Shown piece by piece: positions 10,269-20,929 of a stretch of 64,000 nucleotides of DNA. Positions within the stretch are counted from its first letter, which is position 1, and every line of letters starts with the position of its first letter. A program made the translations under genes and the position numbers. Source of the stretch: Achatina immaculata (taxonomy: Eukaryota > Mollusca > Gastropoda > Stylommatophora > Achatinidae); the NCBI GenBank assembly GCA_009760885.1, contig CM019704.1, forward strand, positions 16,531,929 to 16,595,928. The letters run 5' to 3'. Under the pieces are notes generated by a model. The model did not search any database, was not told the DNA's origin, and was given only the letters and a program-made list of their open reading frames with translations.

Positions 10269-11623
10269 AAAAAGCCCCAGAGGAGTGGAAAACTGGTCTT
10301 ATAGTAAAACTACCAAAGAAGGGTGACCTCAGAGATTGCGGGAACTGGAGAGGCATTACCCTACTGCCACTCACTAGTAAAGTATTTTGCAGAATAATCA
10401 TCAACAGAATTGTACCAACACTTGAGGAAAAACTTCGGAAAGAGCAGGCAGGATTTAGGAAAGGAAGATCATGCATAGACCATATTTGTACTTAGACAAA
10501 TATTAGAACAGGCAAATGAGTGGCATAGCACAACATATGCATTATTCATAGATTTTGAGAAAGCCTTTGACAGTGTCAACAGAGATGCACTGTGGAAAAT
10601 CCTAAGATGGCATGGCCTCCCCCATAAAATAGTTAATGTAATCAAAGCCCTATACGAGGGTTTTCAGTGCAAAGTTATCTGTGGAGAACATACCTCCAGC
10701 AGCTTTAGGGTACAAACAGGAGTGAAACAGGGATGTGTACTATCACCAACATTATTTATCTTGGCAGTAGACTGGTTAATGAAGGAGGCAACATCAGACA
10801 AACGCAGAGGATTACAATGGACCCTTGACACAGTGCTGGAGGACCTTGACTTTGCGGACGACATTTGTCTATTATCAAGCAGTCACAAAGATATGCAAGA
10901 TAAAATAAACAAGTTAACCCAGAATGCAAACAACATAGGACTAAAGATCAACGTAGGAAAGACAAAGTTAATGAAGCAAAATGTGAACAACAGAAATGTA
11001 CTCAGAGTAGATAACAAGTTAGTGGAGGAGGTCAACGAATTTGTATACCTTGGCAGCAGAGTAGTAGAAAATGGAGACAGCACAGAGGACATCAACAGCA
11101 GACTTACTAGAGCAAACCAGGCTTTTGCAATGCTACAGAATATATGGAAATAAAAAAAACTAAGCATAAATATGAAAATCAGGATATTTAAGAGTAATGT
11201 TCTAAGTGTACTACTCTATGGAAGTGAATGCTGGAAAATCACCAAAACCATAGAAAACAAGTTGAATTCTTTCCAGACTAAATGTTTACGTAGAATTAAA
11301 AAAATATTTTGGCCAAACACTATAAGAAATAACATCTTATTGGCAGAAATGCAGATGAAACCACTGACAACAATTATTGAGGAAAGACGCTGGCGATGGT
11401 TGGGACATGTGCTCCGAATGACTGACAACTCACTACCAAAAATAGCACTAAGATGGACACCACAGGGGAGCAGAAGTAAGGGTAGACCAAAAGAGACATG
11501 GAGAAGAACAACAGAAAGGATGTTGAGCAATAGAGGGCTCACCTGGGCAAGAGCAGAAAAAAGGCGAAAGACAGGCATTTGTGGAAAACCCTTGCGGAAG
11601 CCCCATGTGCCCTGGGCACTTAA
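10269..11623 (+). pseudogene. LINE B reverse transcriptase and C-terminal domain
   Basis: Continuation of the LINE polyprotein in two frames. RT landmarks in order: GNWRGITLLPLTSKVF, EQAGFRKGRS, a frame change near 10490, LFIDFEKAFDSV (catalytic Asp of motif A, ~10540-10575), GVKQGCVLSPTLF, the catalytic FADD (10851-10862) and GLKINVGKTK. After a nonsense TAA at 11151-11153 the same frame resumes with VLLYGSECW, RRWRWLGHVLRM, RWTPQGSRSKGRPKETW. A 1-nt deletion in an A run near 11560 (compare 33810-33830) diverts the last ~20 codons. The expected stop is 11621-11623. RT active-site residues are intact; the reading frame is not. Confidence 0.88.
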
Positions 11624-11638
11624 GGTTCAGAGAGAGAG

Positions 11639-11652
11639 AGTTTGGATACCAG
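11639..11652. repeat. Target-site duplication, right
   Basis: AGTTTGGATACCAG directly after the (AG)n tail, identical to 8435-8448. Confidence 0.9.
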
Positions 11653-12040
11653 AAAGTTCCGCGAGGCTCTCACAGACGGGTTATGTCATGTCCTCTCCTG
11701 ATTTCCAAATCAAAAACCATCGGATACTGATGCTATCTGCCTTCAAGTCGAGGAGCACCAGGTACATATCAAAGAAACAGAACCTTCGCATTACAAGCAG
11801 TGACATCTAAGTATTCGTAGTGTATAACAAACCTCAATAACAAACACAAATAATGAAAAACGGGATTGGGGGGGGGTCAAGCTGGTTGAGGGGTTCAGGC
11901 TGGTACATCGTTTCGCGGCCTGGATGGAGTACCCTTTTTAAAGGGGCCCATATTGGAGAGATCACACCTGTATCGACTCAGCTGGTCATATGCTCTTGAC
12001 TGTAGATGCGAGTCAAGTATTCAGACCCCAGAGCAAGTCC
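11653..12040. other. No gene recognised
   Basis: Contains a 9-base G run at 11869-11877. An open frame runs on from the LINE to 11810 but is only read-through. Confidence 0.4.
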
Positions 12041-12285
12041 TGCAGCTCTACCCCCCTCCACCAAGAAGCCCGAAACAAGCTCTGCCTCCTCCACCAAGTA
12101 GACAGAACCAAGCTCTGTTCCCACCACAATGTCGACCAAGCTCTGCCCCCTCCACCAAGTAGACCGAACCAAGCTCTGCCCCCTCCACCAAGTAGACCGA
12201 ACCAAGCTCTGCCCCCTCCACCAAGTAGACCGAACCAAGCTCTGCCCCCTCCACCAAGTAGACCGATCCAAGCTCTGGCCACAAG
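12041..12285. repeat. 33-bp minisatellite, about 7 copies
   Basis: Units contain CCACCAAGTAGACCGAACCA followed by AGCTCTGCCCCCT. The first two or three units are diverged (AAGAAGCCCGAAACAAG) and one carries a short replacement (CACAATGTCGACC). All three plus frames and two minus frames stay open because 33 is a multiple of three; the proline-rich peptide this gives is not evidence of a gene. Confidence 0.9.
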
Positions 12286-12392
12286 GAGCTAGCTACACTG
12301 AAAGAGAACATTTGGGGCCCAAAGCATGACCTTCAAAAGACTGCACACACTGTCCGGACAATAAACATAGATGTCCGAGGCCAGAACCATGG

Positions 12393-12790
12393 GCACAACA
12401 ACAACAACAATAAAAATAACAACTTCTGCAACAACAACAACTTCACCAACAACAATTTCCGTAACAACAACAACTGCAGCAACAACAACTTCAGTAACAA
12501 CAACAACAACATGAACAACAACAGAAACAACTTCAACAACAACTTGAGCAACAGCAACAACTTCAGCAACAATAACAACTTCAGCAACAATAACAACTTC
12601 AGCAACAACAACTACTTCAACAATTTGAGCAACAACAACTTCGGCAACAAAACAACAACTTCAACAACTTCAGCAACAACAACAACTTCACCACCACCAA
12701 CAACTTCAGCAACAACAACTTCAGTAGCAACAACATCAGGAACAACAACAGAAACAACTTCAGCAACAAGAGGAACAACTACATCTCCAC
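12393..12790. repeat. (CAA)n-rich low-complexity tract
   Basis: About 400 bp built from CAACAA triplets punctuated by CTTCAG, CTTCAC and similar blocks. On the plus strand it encodes Asn-, Thr- or Gln-rich peptide depending on frame; on the minus strand, poly-Leu. Confidence 0.85.
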
Positions 12791-12936
12791 GATGTATTAA
12801 GCACCAAAAGCGGGGGCAGATACCTGTAAGTAGAAATGTTTATGATATTACGAAAGTTGTAGACATGCCTGAGGCTTGTGCCATCGCCTGTCATCGGCCA
12901 TTTCTCAGGCTCCGACGCACACCTGTGAACTGTTGA
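12511..12936 (+). CDS. Possible exon: Thr-rich linker then short Cys-containing segment
   Basis: A 141-codon frame passes from Asn-rich to Thr/Ser/Ala-rich sequence (mucin-like) and then leaves the repeat into ~45 residues of ordinary composition with paired cysteines (PEACAIACHRP) before a stop at 12934. A Thr-rich stalk next to a Cys domain is a common arrangement in secreted invertebrate proteins, and the MPEACAIAC stretch is faintly like the start of a PAN/apple-type module. A GTAAGT that could act as a splice donor lies at 12827-12832. No start, signal peptide or partner exon is seen, so this may be chance. Confidence 0.2.
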   Translation: MNNNRNNFNNNLSNSNNFSNNNNFSNNNNFSNNNYFNNLSNNNFGNKTTTSTTSATTTTSPPPTTSATTTSVATTSGTTTETTSATRGTTTSPRCIKHQKRGQIPVSRNVYDITKVVDMPEACAIACHRPFLRLRRTPVNC

Positions 12937-13064
12937 CTTATCACAGAACGTAAGAGCACAGTGTGTTAACTTTGTGGTATTCTGAATCACATCCTCTCTC
13001 CCCCCCCCCTCTCTCTCTCTCTCTCCCTCCATCTTATATGTCTTCCAAAACCTAGACTTGGTCT

Positions 13065-13545
13065 TTACAAGAAAAGCTTTAGTTATTCTGCTGCTCACCT
13101 TTGGAATACCCTCCCATCCTATATAAAAAATGTAAATTATACTCCTTCCTACAACTACAAGCTTTCCCAATATCTATTTGATGTCGACTACATGCCTCCA
13201 TGAATTATAAAACTTAAAAGTTATCTTAAACTGCTCTTACACACACCGAATACAATTCATTGTTTTCTGAATAGTCCCGAAAATTTTGTTTAGTAGATAG
13301 TCATTTATAATGTATGTAGTTACTTCTGTACTGAGTGAATGTTAAGAGCGAAACGTAAATGTTATATTTTATTTTATGTCTCTCAGCTTCAATGTTAGTT
13401 ATGTTTGTTATATGAACAGCATATTTGTAGAATGTCTGGAATAGAGTGAAAGATGTAAGATAAAGGGCAGAATGTCAGACGGGTCTGCGTGCCCAATTCT
13501 TAACCCTTTTGAAATAAAGATCAATCAATCAATCAATCTTTATCT
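13065..13545 (+). mobile_element. CR1/L2-like LINE, 3' end with (TCAA)n tail
   Basis: The open piece reads SFSYSAAHLWNTLPSYI, the conserved C-terminal motif of CR1/L2-type LINE reverse transcriptase proteins. A ~330-bp 3' untranslated region follows, ending GCCCAATTCTTAACCC, then TTTTGAAATAAA and (TCAA)n. It is nearly identical to 18105-18575 over about 470 bp, with only scattered substitutions. 5'-truncated. Confidence 0.85.
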
Positions 13546-13559
13546 CCTCTGTGTGTGTG

Positions 13560-14205
13560 TGTGAATATGGTTTTTGTGGTGTGTAAAGGAAGGGGGGAGG
13601 GGCAGTATGTGGGAGATCTCTGCAGTGTGTAAAAAGATAAGCATGAATGCAATATCCGGGATTTTTGTGTGTGTCAAATAAGGCAGAAGGCAGTATGTGA
13701 GAGCTTTCTGCAGGGTGTGAAGGTAGGCAGAAGATATTACGCGGGGATTTTCTCTGGTGTATAAAAGCGGGGCAGTGTACAGGTAGGCAGAAGATAACAC
13801 GCGGGGATGTTCTTTGATGTGTAAAGGCGAGGCAGTGTACAGGTATGCAGAAAACAACACGCGGGGATTTTCTCTGATGTGTAAAGGCGAGGCAGTGTAC
13901 AGGTACGCAGAAGATAACACGCGGGGATTTTCTCTGATGTGTAAAGGCGAGGAAGTGAACAGGTACGCAGAAGATAATACGCGGGGATTTTCTCTGATGT
14001 GTAAAGGCGAGGCAGTGTACAGGTACGCAAAAGATAACACGCGGGGATTTTCTCTGATATGTAAAGGCGAGGCAGTGTACAGGTACGCAGAAGATAATAC
14101 GCGGGGATTTTCTCTGATGTGTAAAGGCGAGGCAGTGTACAGGTACACAGAAGATAATACGCGGGGATTTTCTCTGATGTGTAAAGGCGGGGCAGTGTAC
14201 AGGTG
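13560..14205. repeat. 60-bp minisatellite, 8 clean plus ~2 decayed copies
   Basis: Clean units from about 13720 contain GCGGGGATTTTCTCTGATGT then GTAAAGGCGAGGCAGTGTAC. Units upstream (13575-13720) are strongly diverged, a decay gradient from the left edge. Long open frames on both strands here are repeat-made. Confidence 0.92.
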
Positions 14206-14209
14206 TTTT

Positions 14210-14210
<1 letters not shown>

Positions 14211-14278
<68 letters not shown>
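14211..14278. repeat. (GT)n(GA)n compound microsatellite
   Basis: About 11 GT units switch to about 23 GA units, immediately after the 60-bp array. Confidence 0.95.
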
Positions 14279-14282
<4 letters not shown>

Positions 14283-14955
14283 CTTTTAAAAAAAAGTTAC
14301 TTGGAATTTAGTAGTTTATTTTGAAAAGCACATTTTCTTTTCTTTTAGCGTTTGCGAGCGTACAAAAAGGTTTTCATGCGCGTCCTTTTTGTCACGGGTA
14401 TCATGACCCGCGTCTCAGGGCATACATTCGGGCGTACAGAGAAAATGACTGGGACCAGAAACCCTTGACTGCAAGTAGACCAAGCAAACCGCCTAGCCCA
14501 AAGAGAATACTTAACCCTACTGGCTGTGAAACCTCCAGGTACTGCGCGTTAAAGACAGGACAAAGGAACAAAGAAAAAAAAACTGATCAAAACTTAGCCA
14601 GCGGGATCCCTGTAACATCCTGTGATGATGTTTCAGTCTGATACAAGGCAAGGAGAATCTGTTCGGTATAAAGATAGCGCTTGTTCGGAATCTTGCCTTT
14701 TTTTTTTTTTCAAGTACTCCACAAGTGGAAAGGAAAGTCGCTGAGGAAGACACTCTTTCATCCGGTATTGCACCTTCATTACAAATTCATCATCTTCTCA
14801 AGAAACTTGTTTCAAAAGGCGTATTTCTACACGGAACTCTCCCCCAAGATAAGTATCAAGGCAAAACTTCCCACATCCTGGAGATAATGCTGCCTTTTTT
14901 TATGCCTAGAACCGAGTTAATGACGTTCTTTATCAGCCTAGGTCGTGAAGATTTT

Positions 14956-14959
<4 letters not shown>
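14279..14959. other. No gene recognised
   Basis: Contains a T run near 14698-14711. A 106-codon frame at 14321-14641 (TTG start) shows no domain and is not supported as a gene. Confidence 0.4.
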
Positions 14960-14990
<31 letters not shown>

Positions 14991-15017
14991 TCACACACAC
15001 ACACACGCACGCACACA
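14960..15017. repeat. (TC)n(AC)n compound microsatellite
   Basis: A TC run followed by AC and CACG units. Confidence 0.95.
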
Positions 15018-15034
15018 CCTAGAATTAGAGTAAA

Positions 15035-15900
15035 TTACGGTGGCCAACCTGAAGAACCAAAGTGTATCGTATCGCCACCCAAGAAAAGCTTATAGGCAGA
15101 CTCTATCACCATTATCACCACAGCTTCTCATTCTTCTTAGATTTTCACACATCGACTTGTAATACCTGTGAAGCAGGTGGTTGTCATCTGGAGGCCGTGG
15201 ACATCCCCAAACATTTTGTTTCTGGACTGGTGTAGCAGGTAGCCATATTTGTCTTCTGTGTTGTTCATACACTGGGCACTTCTACAGTATGTTGTCTGCT
15301 GTCGTCTTACTGGTTCCACGTGCATATTAATCAGTTGATGCTATCTTGAATTTATTGTACTGATGATATCTTAGCCTATTATGCCCAGTAAGTAGCCTCG
15401 GGGTGATGATTTGTTCTCTGGCTGGCTGGCTGGCTGGTAGCAGGTATCGTTTCTTTGGTGGTCGTGATGGTCCTCTTCCATTTGTTCTTGTAGCTGAGAT
15501 TTATCACCGTACTGGCCTCCTCAAATGATATGCTGGTGTCTGTCTGTAGGAGTTTACCTCCTTCTTTAGCTAGGGTGTCTGCTGTTTTGTTTCCGGCTGT
15601 ACCACAATGGGATGAGATCCACTGCATTAAGCTCTCTTCTGAACCGCGCGTATAGCTGGTGCATTTCTGTTCGTATGTCATTGGCTTCTGTGCTTCTATG
15701 AGTCTTCAGTACCTTGCGTCGGTGAGAAACACTGTGCTTTCCGTGACTTTGTTTTCCTCTCAACCACCACAGCGAATCTTGCTTGCTTCGTCAACCAGGC
15801 TATGTCTGTTAGCACTATCATTAAGCAGGAAGTGGGCCAGCGTCTTGTCCAGGTCCTGGCACTGTGACCCTGACAACAACGGCTCTCACTCTAGCAGAGC
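15035..15900 (-). mobile_element. I-like LINE fragment with RNase H domain
   Basis: On the minus strand, pieces in several frames read VFLTDA (15735-15720 region), then LMQWISSHCGTAGNKTADTL and AKEGGKL, the end of a retrotransposon RNase H domain (the GN.TAD segment carries its last catalytic Asp). A degraded carboxy tail with CPVYEQHRRQIW-like sequence follows at about 15250. Such RNase H domains occur in I-clade LINEs, so this is a different family from LINE B. Frameshifts are frequent; the 5' part including RT is missing. Confidence 0.75.
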
Positions 15901-16208
15901 CATCTGTGATCTCGACACCCCCCAATTAATCGATGAAACAAACCAAGCCCATCTGGCTTTCAACATTTAAATGACACTGAACTAAACAAGTCTTCATGTT
16001 GCTACTTCGTGGCCAAAATTGAACATGTTTTTTTTTTTTAAATGGGCCTAGTCTTGAAAGAAAACTCGTCTAAATCTTGTGATGGAGCTCTAACTAAGAC
16101 CGGAAATAAAGGTAAAAATGAACCAGTTCCTGAAGAGAATTCCTTCACACACCTGGCCAGAAATATCTCCATGGCTTCCAGCCAAACAAACACGCGCTGT
16201 TTTCTCCG
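15901..16208. other. No gene recognised
   Basis: Ordinary-composition sequence with a T run at 16029-16038. No supported feature. Confidence 0.4.
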
Positions 16209-16388
16209 GAATTTATTCTATTTCCATCCGCTAACATCAGCATATTTGTGAGAGAGACCACTACCAGAAATACTCTATTTCCATCTGCTAACATCAGCAT
16301 ATTCGTGTGAGAGACCACTACCAGAAATACTCTATTTCCATCTGCTAACATCAGCATATTCGTGTGAGAGACCACTACCAGAAATACA
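16209..16388. repeat. 57-bp tandem repeat, 3 copies
   Basis: Units contain CCATCTGCTAACATCAGCAT followed by GAGAGACCACTACCAGAAAT. The first copy differs slightly (CCGCTAAC; TTGTGAGAG), while copies two and three are identical over the region I compared. Confidence 0.9.
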
Positions 16389-17960
16389 ACAGTTTCATCA
16401 TATTTTATTTTTTCCGCATAATATTTTACTACACAAATTCCTAAAAGGTAAGAGACAAACCACAGCCTCGTTGGAATAGATCCCGCGAACTCTCAACAGA
16501 GGAAACGAACTAACCTGCTGCTTAATATAAGATGACTGGCGCGATGAGAAGCCCTTGACAGACAAGAACAAACGATGTCAAAGCTGGAAACAATTTGCAA
16601 AAATCCTTGCTCAATTTTGACAAGGTGAGGCTGTAACGCTTAAGACAGAAGTCGTAAAAAAAAAAAAAAGTGCTGGTCTAACATACTCTCTTGAAACTGC
16701 CACTTTATAATTGAATTATAAATATGAATTTTTTAAAAATACAGCACTACACAATGTCCCGTACACAAGCGCTTTCCATAAATCACGTCACACACGAACC
16801 TCGATTTACTAAATCTCCTATATGCTTCTTCTTCATCTGTCCGAGCCATTAAGGCTCATTGCTGCAGATACAGTTCGTCTCCATTCGATGCCCCACCAGT
16901 GTACGGGGTGGGGAAACGAGTCGCTCGTCACGTGACCGAGAAGTATAGGACCTATAAATACCGATGAATGCATGGCGGGAATTGGTCACAGATCAGACAA
17001 GCTGAGGCATGGCGAGCAAATACAATTCGTTTGTGCTTATGAGTATCGTAATTACTTAGCCCTGTCGAACCCTCACTCTGTGTATATGTGTATTGTGAAT
17101 CATAATGTGCTGTGGAGTATGTCATTTATCGATCACATGGATATTCTAAGTGATTCATGGATTATCGTCATATCTGGTTGGTACACAAGGGTGAGCTTGA
17201 AAGTTTATGGCGGGCTGAGTTCGTTCGTCTAGCCATGTTATCGTGATATACTCAGCTCCTGTCGACTCATACTGTTTGATATATTGTATTATGGAAATCA
17301 TATGTGCTGTAGATTTATGTCAGTATCGTCGTGTATGGAGATTCGATGATTCCTGTGGATTACTCGTCGTGTTTCAGAGGGGCATACAAATCAAGGTCCA
17401 TCATATGTTCATATTTCAGTGCATAGGCACAAAAATGAAGACTGTGATTAGTATGGGGAGGTGGACTGAAGATATTTCATGATATTCAGTTCATTAGCAC
17501 AAGATGGAGATGTGAATAGTTATGATGGGTGGATTCGTAGCAGCAGTGGCTGCATATGTTAATGAGTGCGTTGGCACAATTTTATGAGAATGTATGCTTT
17601 ATTGCCATCGTGGCACACATGTTTTCATTTATATATTAGAGTTATACATTTTATATTATGCCATATGGTGTTCCATTCATGATGATATATGTCGTCCTAT
17701 GCATGTAAGTCTGGCGTTAATATGGTGTGTATAATAAAATATTGATTTATTTAAATGCTTGACTTTGTAATGTGTAATGCATGCCATGTAGTTTGTATAA
17801 ATGTATGTGATTTGCTGAATAACTGGCATACAGTATCCTTGGAGGGGAGATCCTGGGTTGTAGGTTATGGGTTTCAGCCTGGCCACCCAGTACAGCAGTA
17901 CAGTGGCCATGGATTCTGGGTTTCAGATGGGTTTTGGTCTTGTCTCTCCCCTTAATGTCC
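16389..17960. other. No gene recognised
   Basis: AT-rich, with an A run near 16657-16669. Short open frames only. Parts of 16840-16900 (CCGAGCCATTAAGGCTCATT, an imperfect palindrome) look like repeat debris. Confidence 0.4.
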
Positions 17961-18104
17961 TCAATTGTGGACTCAGCAACTCGCCAACTCGCTGCGTTTA
18001 CACATTCCTCTCTATTTCTAATCTTCTCCCTCCAGTTGGTGACACCAATTTATTTTATAACCTCTTCTATGTCGTCTTTACATCTCTGCTTGGTCTACCC
18101 CCTT

Positions 18105-18575
18105 GGGGTAGCTTTAGTTATTCTGCTGCTCATCTTTGGAATACCCTCCCATCCTATATTTAAAAAATATAAATTATACTCCTTCCTACAACTACAAGCT
18201 TTCCCAATATCTATTTGATGTCGACTACATGCCTCCATGAATTATAAAACTTAAAAGTTATCTTAAACTGCTCTTAAAGACACCGAATACAATTCATTGT
18301 TTTCTGAATAGTACCGAAAATTTTGTTTAGTAGATAGTCATTTATAATGTATGTAGTTACTTCTGTACTGAGTGAATGTTAAGAGCGAAACGTAAATGTT
18401 ATACTTTATTTTATGTCTCTCAGCTTCAATGTTAGTTATGTTTGTTATATGAACAGCATATTTGTAGAACGTCTGGAATAGAGTGAAAGATGTAAGATAA
18501 AGGGCAGAATGTCAGACGGGCCTGCGTGCCCAATTCTTAACCCTTTTGAAATAAATTTCAATCAATCAATCATTC
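18105..18575 (+). mobile_element. CR1/L2-like LINE, 3' end (second copy)
   Basis: Same element as 13065-13545: FSYSAAHLWNTLPSYI, then an almost identical untranslated region ending TGCGTGCCCAATTC, AAATAAA and (TCAA)n at 18558-18573. One extra A in the PSYI codons region and a few substitutions distinguish it. The sequence just upstream (17965-18105) differs from the first copy and may be debris of another LINE on the minus strand. Confidence 0.85.
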
Positions 18576-18589
18576 CCTCATCTCTAGTG

Positions 18590-18880
18590 CATGCATAATT
18601 TTCGTTTATCTGTTCTCTTACATTCTTTGTACATGGCCGAGCCAGCGTAGCCTGTTCAGTTTTATGACATTTATAATTCGTAGCATTTAAATAAGCTGTT
18701 CAGTTCAATGTTCTTTCTAGCTCTCTATTCTCCACTATTGGTTACCTTTGTGGGTCCAGAGATTCCTCTTAGGATCTTATCTCAAAGATCTGCAATTGTT
18801 GTTCATCTTTCTTTGCTGTACTCTACGTTTCTGATCCATACATGAATGCTGGTCTTAGAGTTTTGTAGATTTTTAGTGCT
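18590..18880 (-). mobile_element. LINE fragment (family E), degraded
   Basis: The minus strand carries NRLRWLGHVQRM, the WLGH segment typical of LINE C-terminal regions, followed by several frames with stops. Too decayed to extend. It abuts the family D piece at 18885. Confidence 0.5.
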
Positions 18881-18884
18881 GCGG

Positions 18885-19225
18885 AACAGATAGAGAAGCT
18901 CCGAGATCAGCCAGTCAGTCACTTGCATGTCTCTTGCGGAACTTTGCCTCCCTAACAGCTCTCCTGTAGGCCTCTCGGTTGTGAGCAAGATGGCCTAGAT
19001 TATCAACGATGTCTTGCAGCCATCTTCGCCTTGGTCTTCCTCTCTTTCTTTTTCCCATTATGTACCCTTCCAAGACGGTCTTCTCTAGGTTATCATGACG
19101 TTTAATGTGTCCAAAATATTTAAGTTTTCTCCGTTTAATCCTTTTTACTAGCCAGCTTTCTTCAATATTAAGTTCTTGTAGTATGGATATGTGTATAGCT
19201 ACGGAAATACATAGAAACAATTTAC
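18885..19225 (-). mobile_element. LINE family D, C-terminal end
   Basis: Minus-strand frame reads LNIEESWLVKRIKRRKLKYF, GHIKRHDNLEKTVLEGYIMG, KRKRGRPRRRWLQDIVDNL and ends REAKFRKRHASD then stop. Matches 57585-57765, 63055-63300 and 56825-56960. Relative to those copies about a dozen codons (the QMDASAA region) are missing. No frame break over ~95 codons. Confidence 0.85.
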
Positions 19226-19554
19226 CATGTACAGAAACAATCTAATGAATTTTACAGAACAAACTGTAACATAAAACACCGTATAAGGTATATAATAAAA
19301 AAAAATGACAAAAACGTTAACTCCTCTGGCAACTCTAGTAAAAACAGTTGCCGAACGATCCACTTACATAAAACTGGGACTTTCTGTAGATTCTGGTGAT
19401 GCGCTTCTTTGCAAAGTTCGCGTACCGCCTTTCCTAGATAGTTTCGTTTTAAGGACATATTTCGCACTTACGTTAATTTCTATTATAATTTTTTTAACTC
19501 AAATCTAAAACAAGATTAACGTCGCCAACTAAAACCCATGTAGAAATCAGCAAC
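19226..19554. other. No gene recognised
   Basis: AT-rich. An A run near 19291-19300. No supported feature. Confidence 0.4.
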
Positions 19555-19852
19555 GATGAGTCTGTGATATGTGTTTGCTACACACAAGTGTGTCTGTCTA
19601 GAGTCTGTGATATGTGTTTGCTACACTCAAGTGTGTCTGTCTAGAGTCTGTGATATGTGTTTGCTACACTCAAATGTGTCTGTCTAGAGTCTATGATATG
19701 TTTTTGCTACACACAAGTGTGTCTGTCTAGAGTCTGTGATATGTGTTTGCTACACACAAGTGTGTCTGTCTAGAGTCTGTGATATGTGTTTGCTACACTC
19801 AAGTGTGTCTGTCTAGAGTCTGTGATATGTGTTTGCTACACACAAGTTCCGC
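19555..19852. repeat. 43-bp minisatellite, 7 copies
   Basis: Units contain GAGTCTGTGATATGTGTTTG then CTACACTCAAGTGTGTCTGT. Variation is low (ACTC/ACAC; one ATATGTTTTT). Confidence 0.93.
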
Positions 19853-20078
19853 TTAGATAATCTGTGTTTAGTTAACCTACCTGAAAGATAGTCTGTGTTT
19901 AGTTAACCTACCTGAAAGATAATCTGTGTTTAGTTAACTTACCTGAAAGATAATCTGTGTTTAGTTAACTTACCTGAAAGATAATCTGTGTTTAGTTAAC
20001 TTACCTGAAAGATAATCTATGTTTAGTTAACCTACCTGAAAGATAATCTGTGTTTAGTTAACCTACCTGAAAGATACA
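19853..20078. repeat. 31-bp minisatellite, 7 copies
   Basis: Units contain GATAATCTGTGTTTAGTTAA followed by CCTACCTGAAA (or CTTACCTGAAA). It is embedded between clean and degenerate parts of the 43-bp array. Confidence 0.93.
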
Positions 20079-20139
20079 GAGAGATCACTGACGCCTGAAT
20101 ATGAATCACACTCATAAATCAAGATGCCCGGGTACGCGT

Positions 20140-20720
20140 TTGTTTGCTACACACGGGTTTGTCTGTCTAGAGTTTGTGATATGTATTTACTACACATACG
20201 TTTCTGTGTCTAGAGTCTGTAATATGTGTTTACTACAAGCTTATCCGTCTAGAGTCTGTAATATGTGTTTACTACACACACGTTTCTGTGTCTAGAGTCT
20301 GTGATATGTGTTTGCTACACAAAAAGTATATCTGTCTGGAGTCTGTGATATGTGTTTGCTACGCTCAAGTATGTCTACATGTAGAGTCAGTGATTTGCGT
20401 TTGCTACACACAAGCATGCCTATTTGTGTCAGTGATATCATTTTGCTACAGCCAAGTGTGCCTGCCTAGAGTCAGTGATATACAGTGTATGTGTTTGCTA
20501 CATACAAGGATGCCTGTCTAGAGTCAGTGATTCGCATTCGCTACATAAAAAGATGTCTGAAGAGTCAATGATATGCGTTTGTGAGAATTTTATGGCTGTC
20601 TAGAGTCAATGATATGCGTTTGCTACACACAATTATGCCCGTCCGTGATAATGTGTTTGCTACAGACTAGTATGCTTGTCTAGAGTCAGTGATAAGTGTT
20701 TGCTAGAAATATGCCTGTCT
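20140..20720. repeat. Degenerate continuation of the 43-bp array
   Basis: GTCTAGAGTC, GTGATATG and TTTGCTACAC recur about 12 times with spacing of roughly 40-50 bp and many substitutions and indels. Confidence 0.8.
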
Positions 20721-20929
20721 AGAATAAACTATATAAGTCTGCAACAATTCCATCTTCCTAAAGTCAGAAAGAATACTTTACTTAAAAAATATGCTTGTCA
20801 TGTTCCATACATGAATTACAAAAAACAGTAAAACTTATCCGAGAGACAGAACTACAGATAAAGCCAGAAAATGCGACAGAAATGAGTTAGCTACTCCATG
20901 ATTAACCCATGTGGGACCAGAAGATTACT

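Larger units (their letters stand above)
8449..11638 (+). mobile_element. LINE family B, near full-length (3190 bp)
   Basis: A non-LTR retrotransposon bounded by a perfect 14-bp target-site duplication. It has a ~200-bp 5' leader, one long coding region (apurinic-type endonuclease, linker, reverse transcriptase, C-terminal domain), and an extremely short 3' end: the inferred stop TAA (11621-11623) is followed by GGTTCAG and an (AG)n tail. The copy carries three frameshifts (near 10260, 10490 and 11560) and an in-frame TAA at 11151-11153, so it is inactive but young enough to keep perfect duplications. Clade not assigned; the domain order without an RNase H piece in view fits several RTE/Nimb/I-like groups. 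Confidence 0.93.

Noticed and set aside
13540..14311. Opposed open frames of 165-202 codons
   Set aside because: Both are produced by the 60-bp satellite and stop at its borders.
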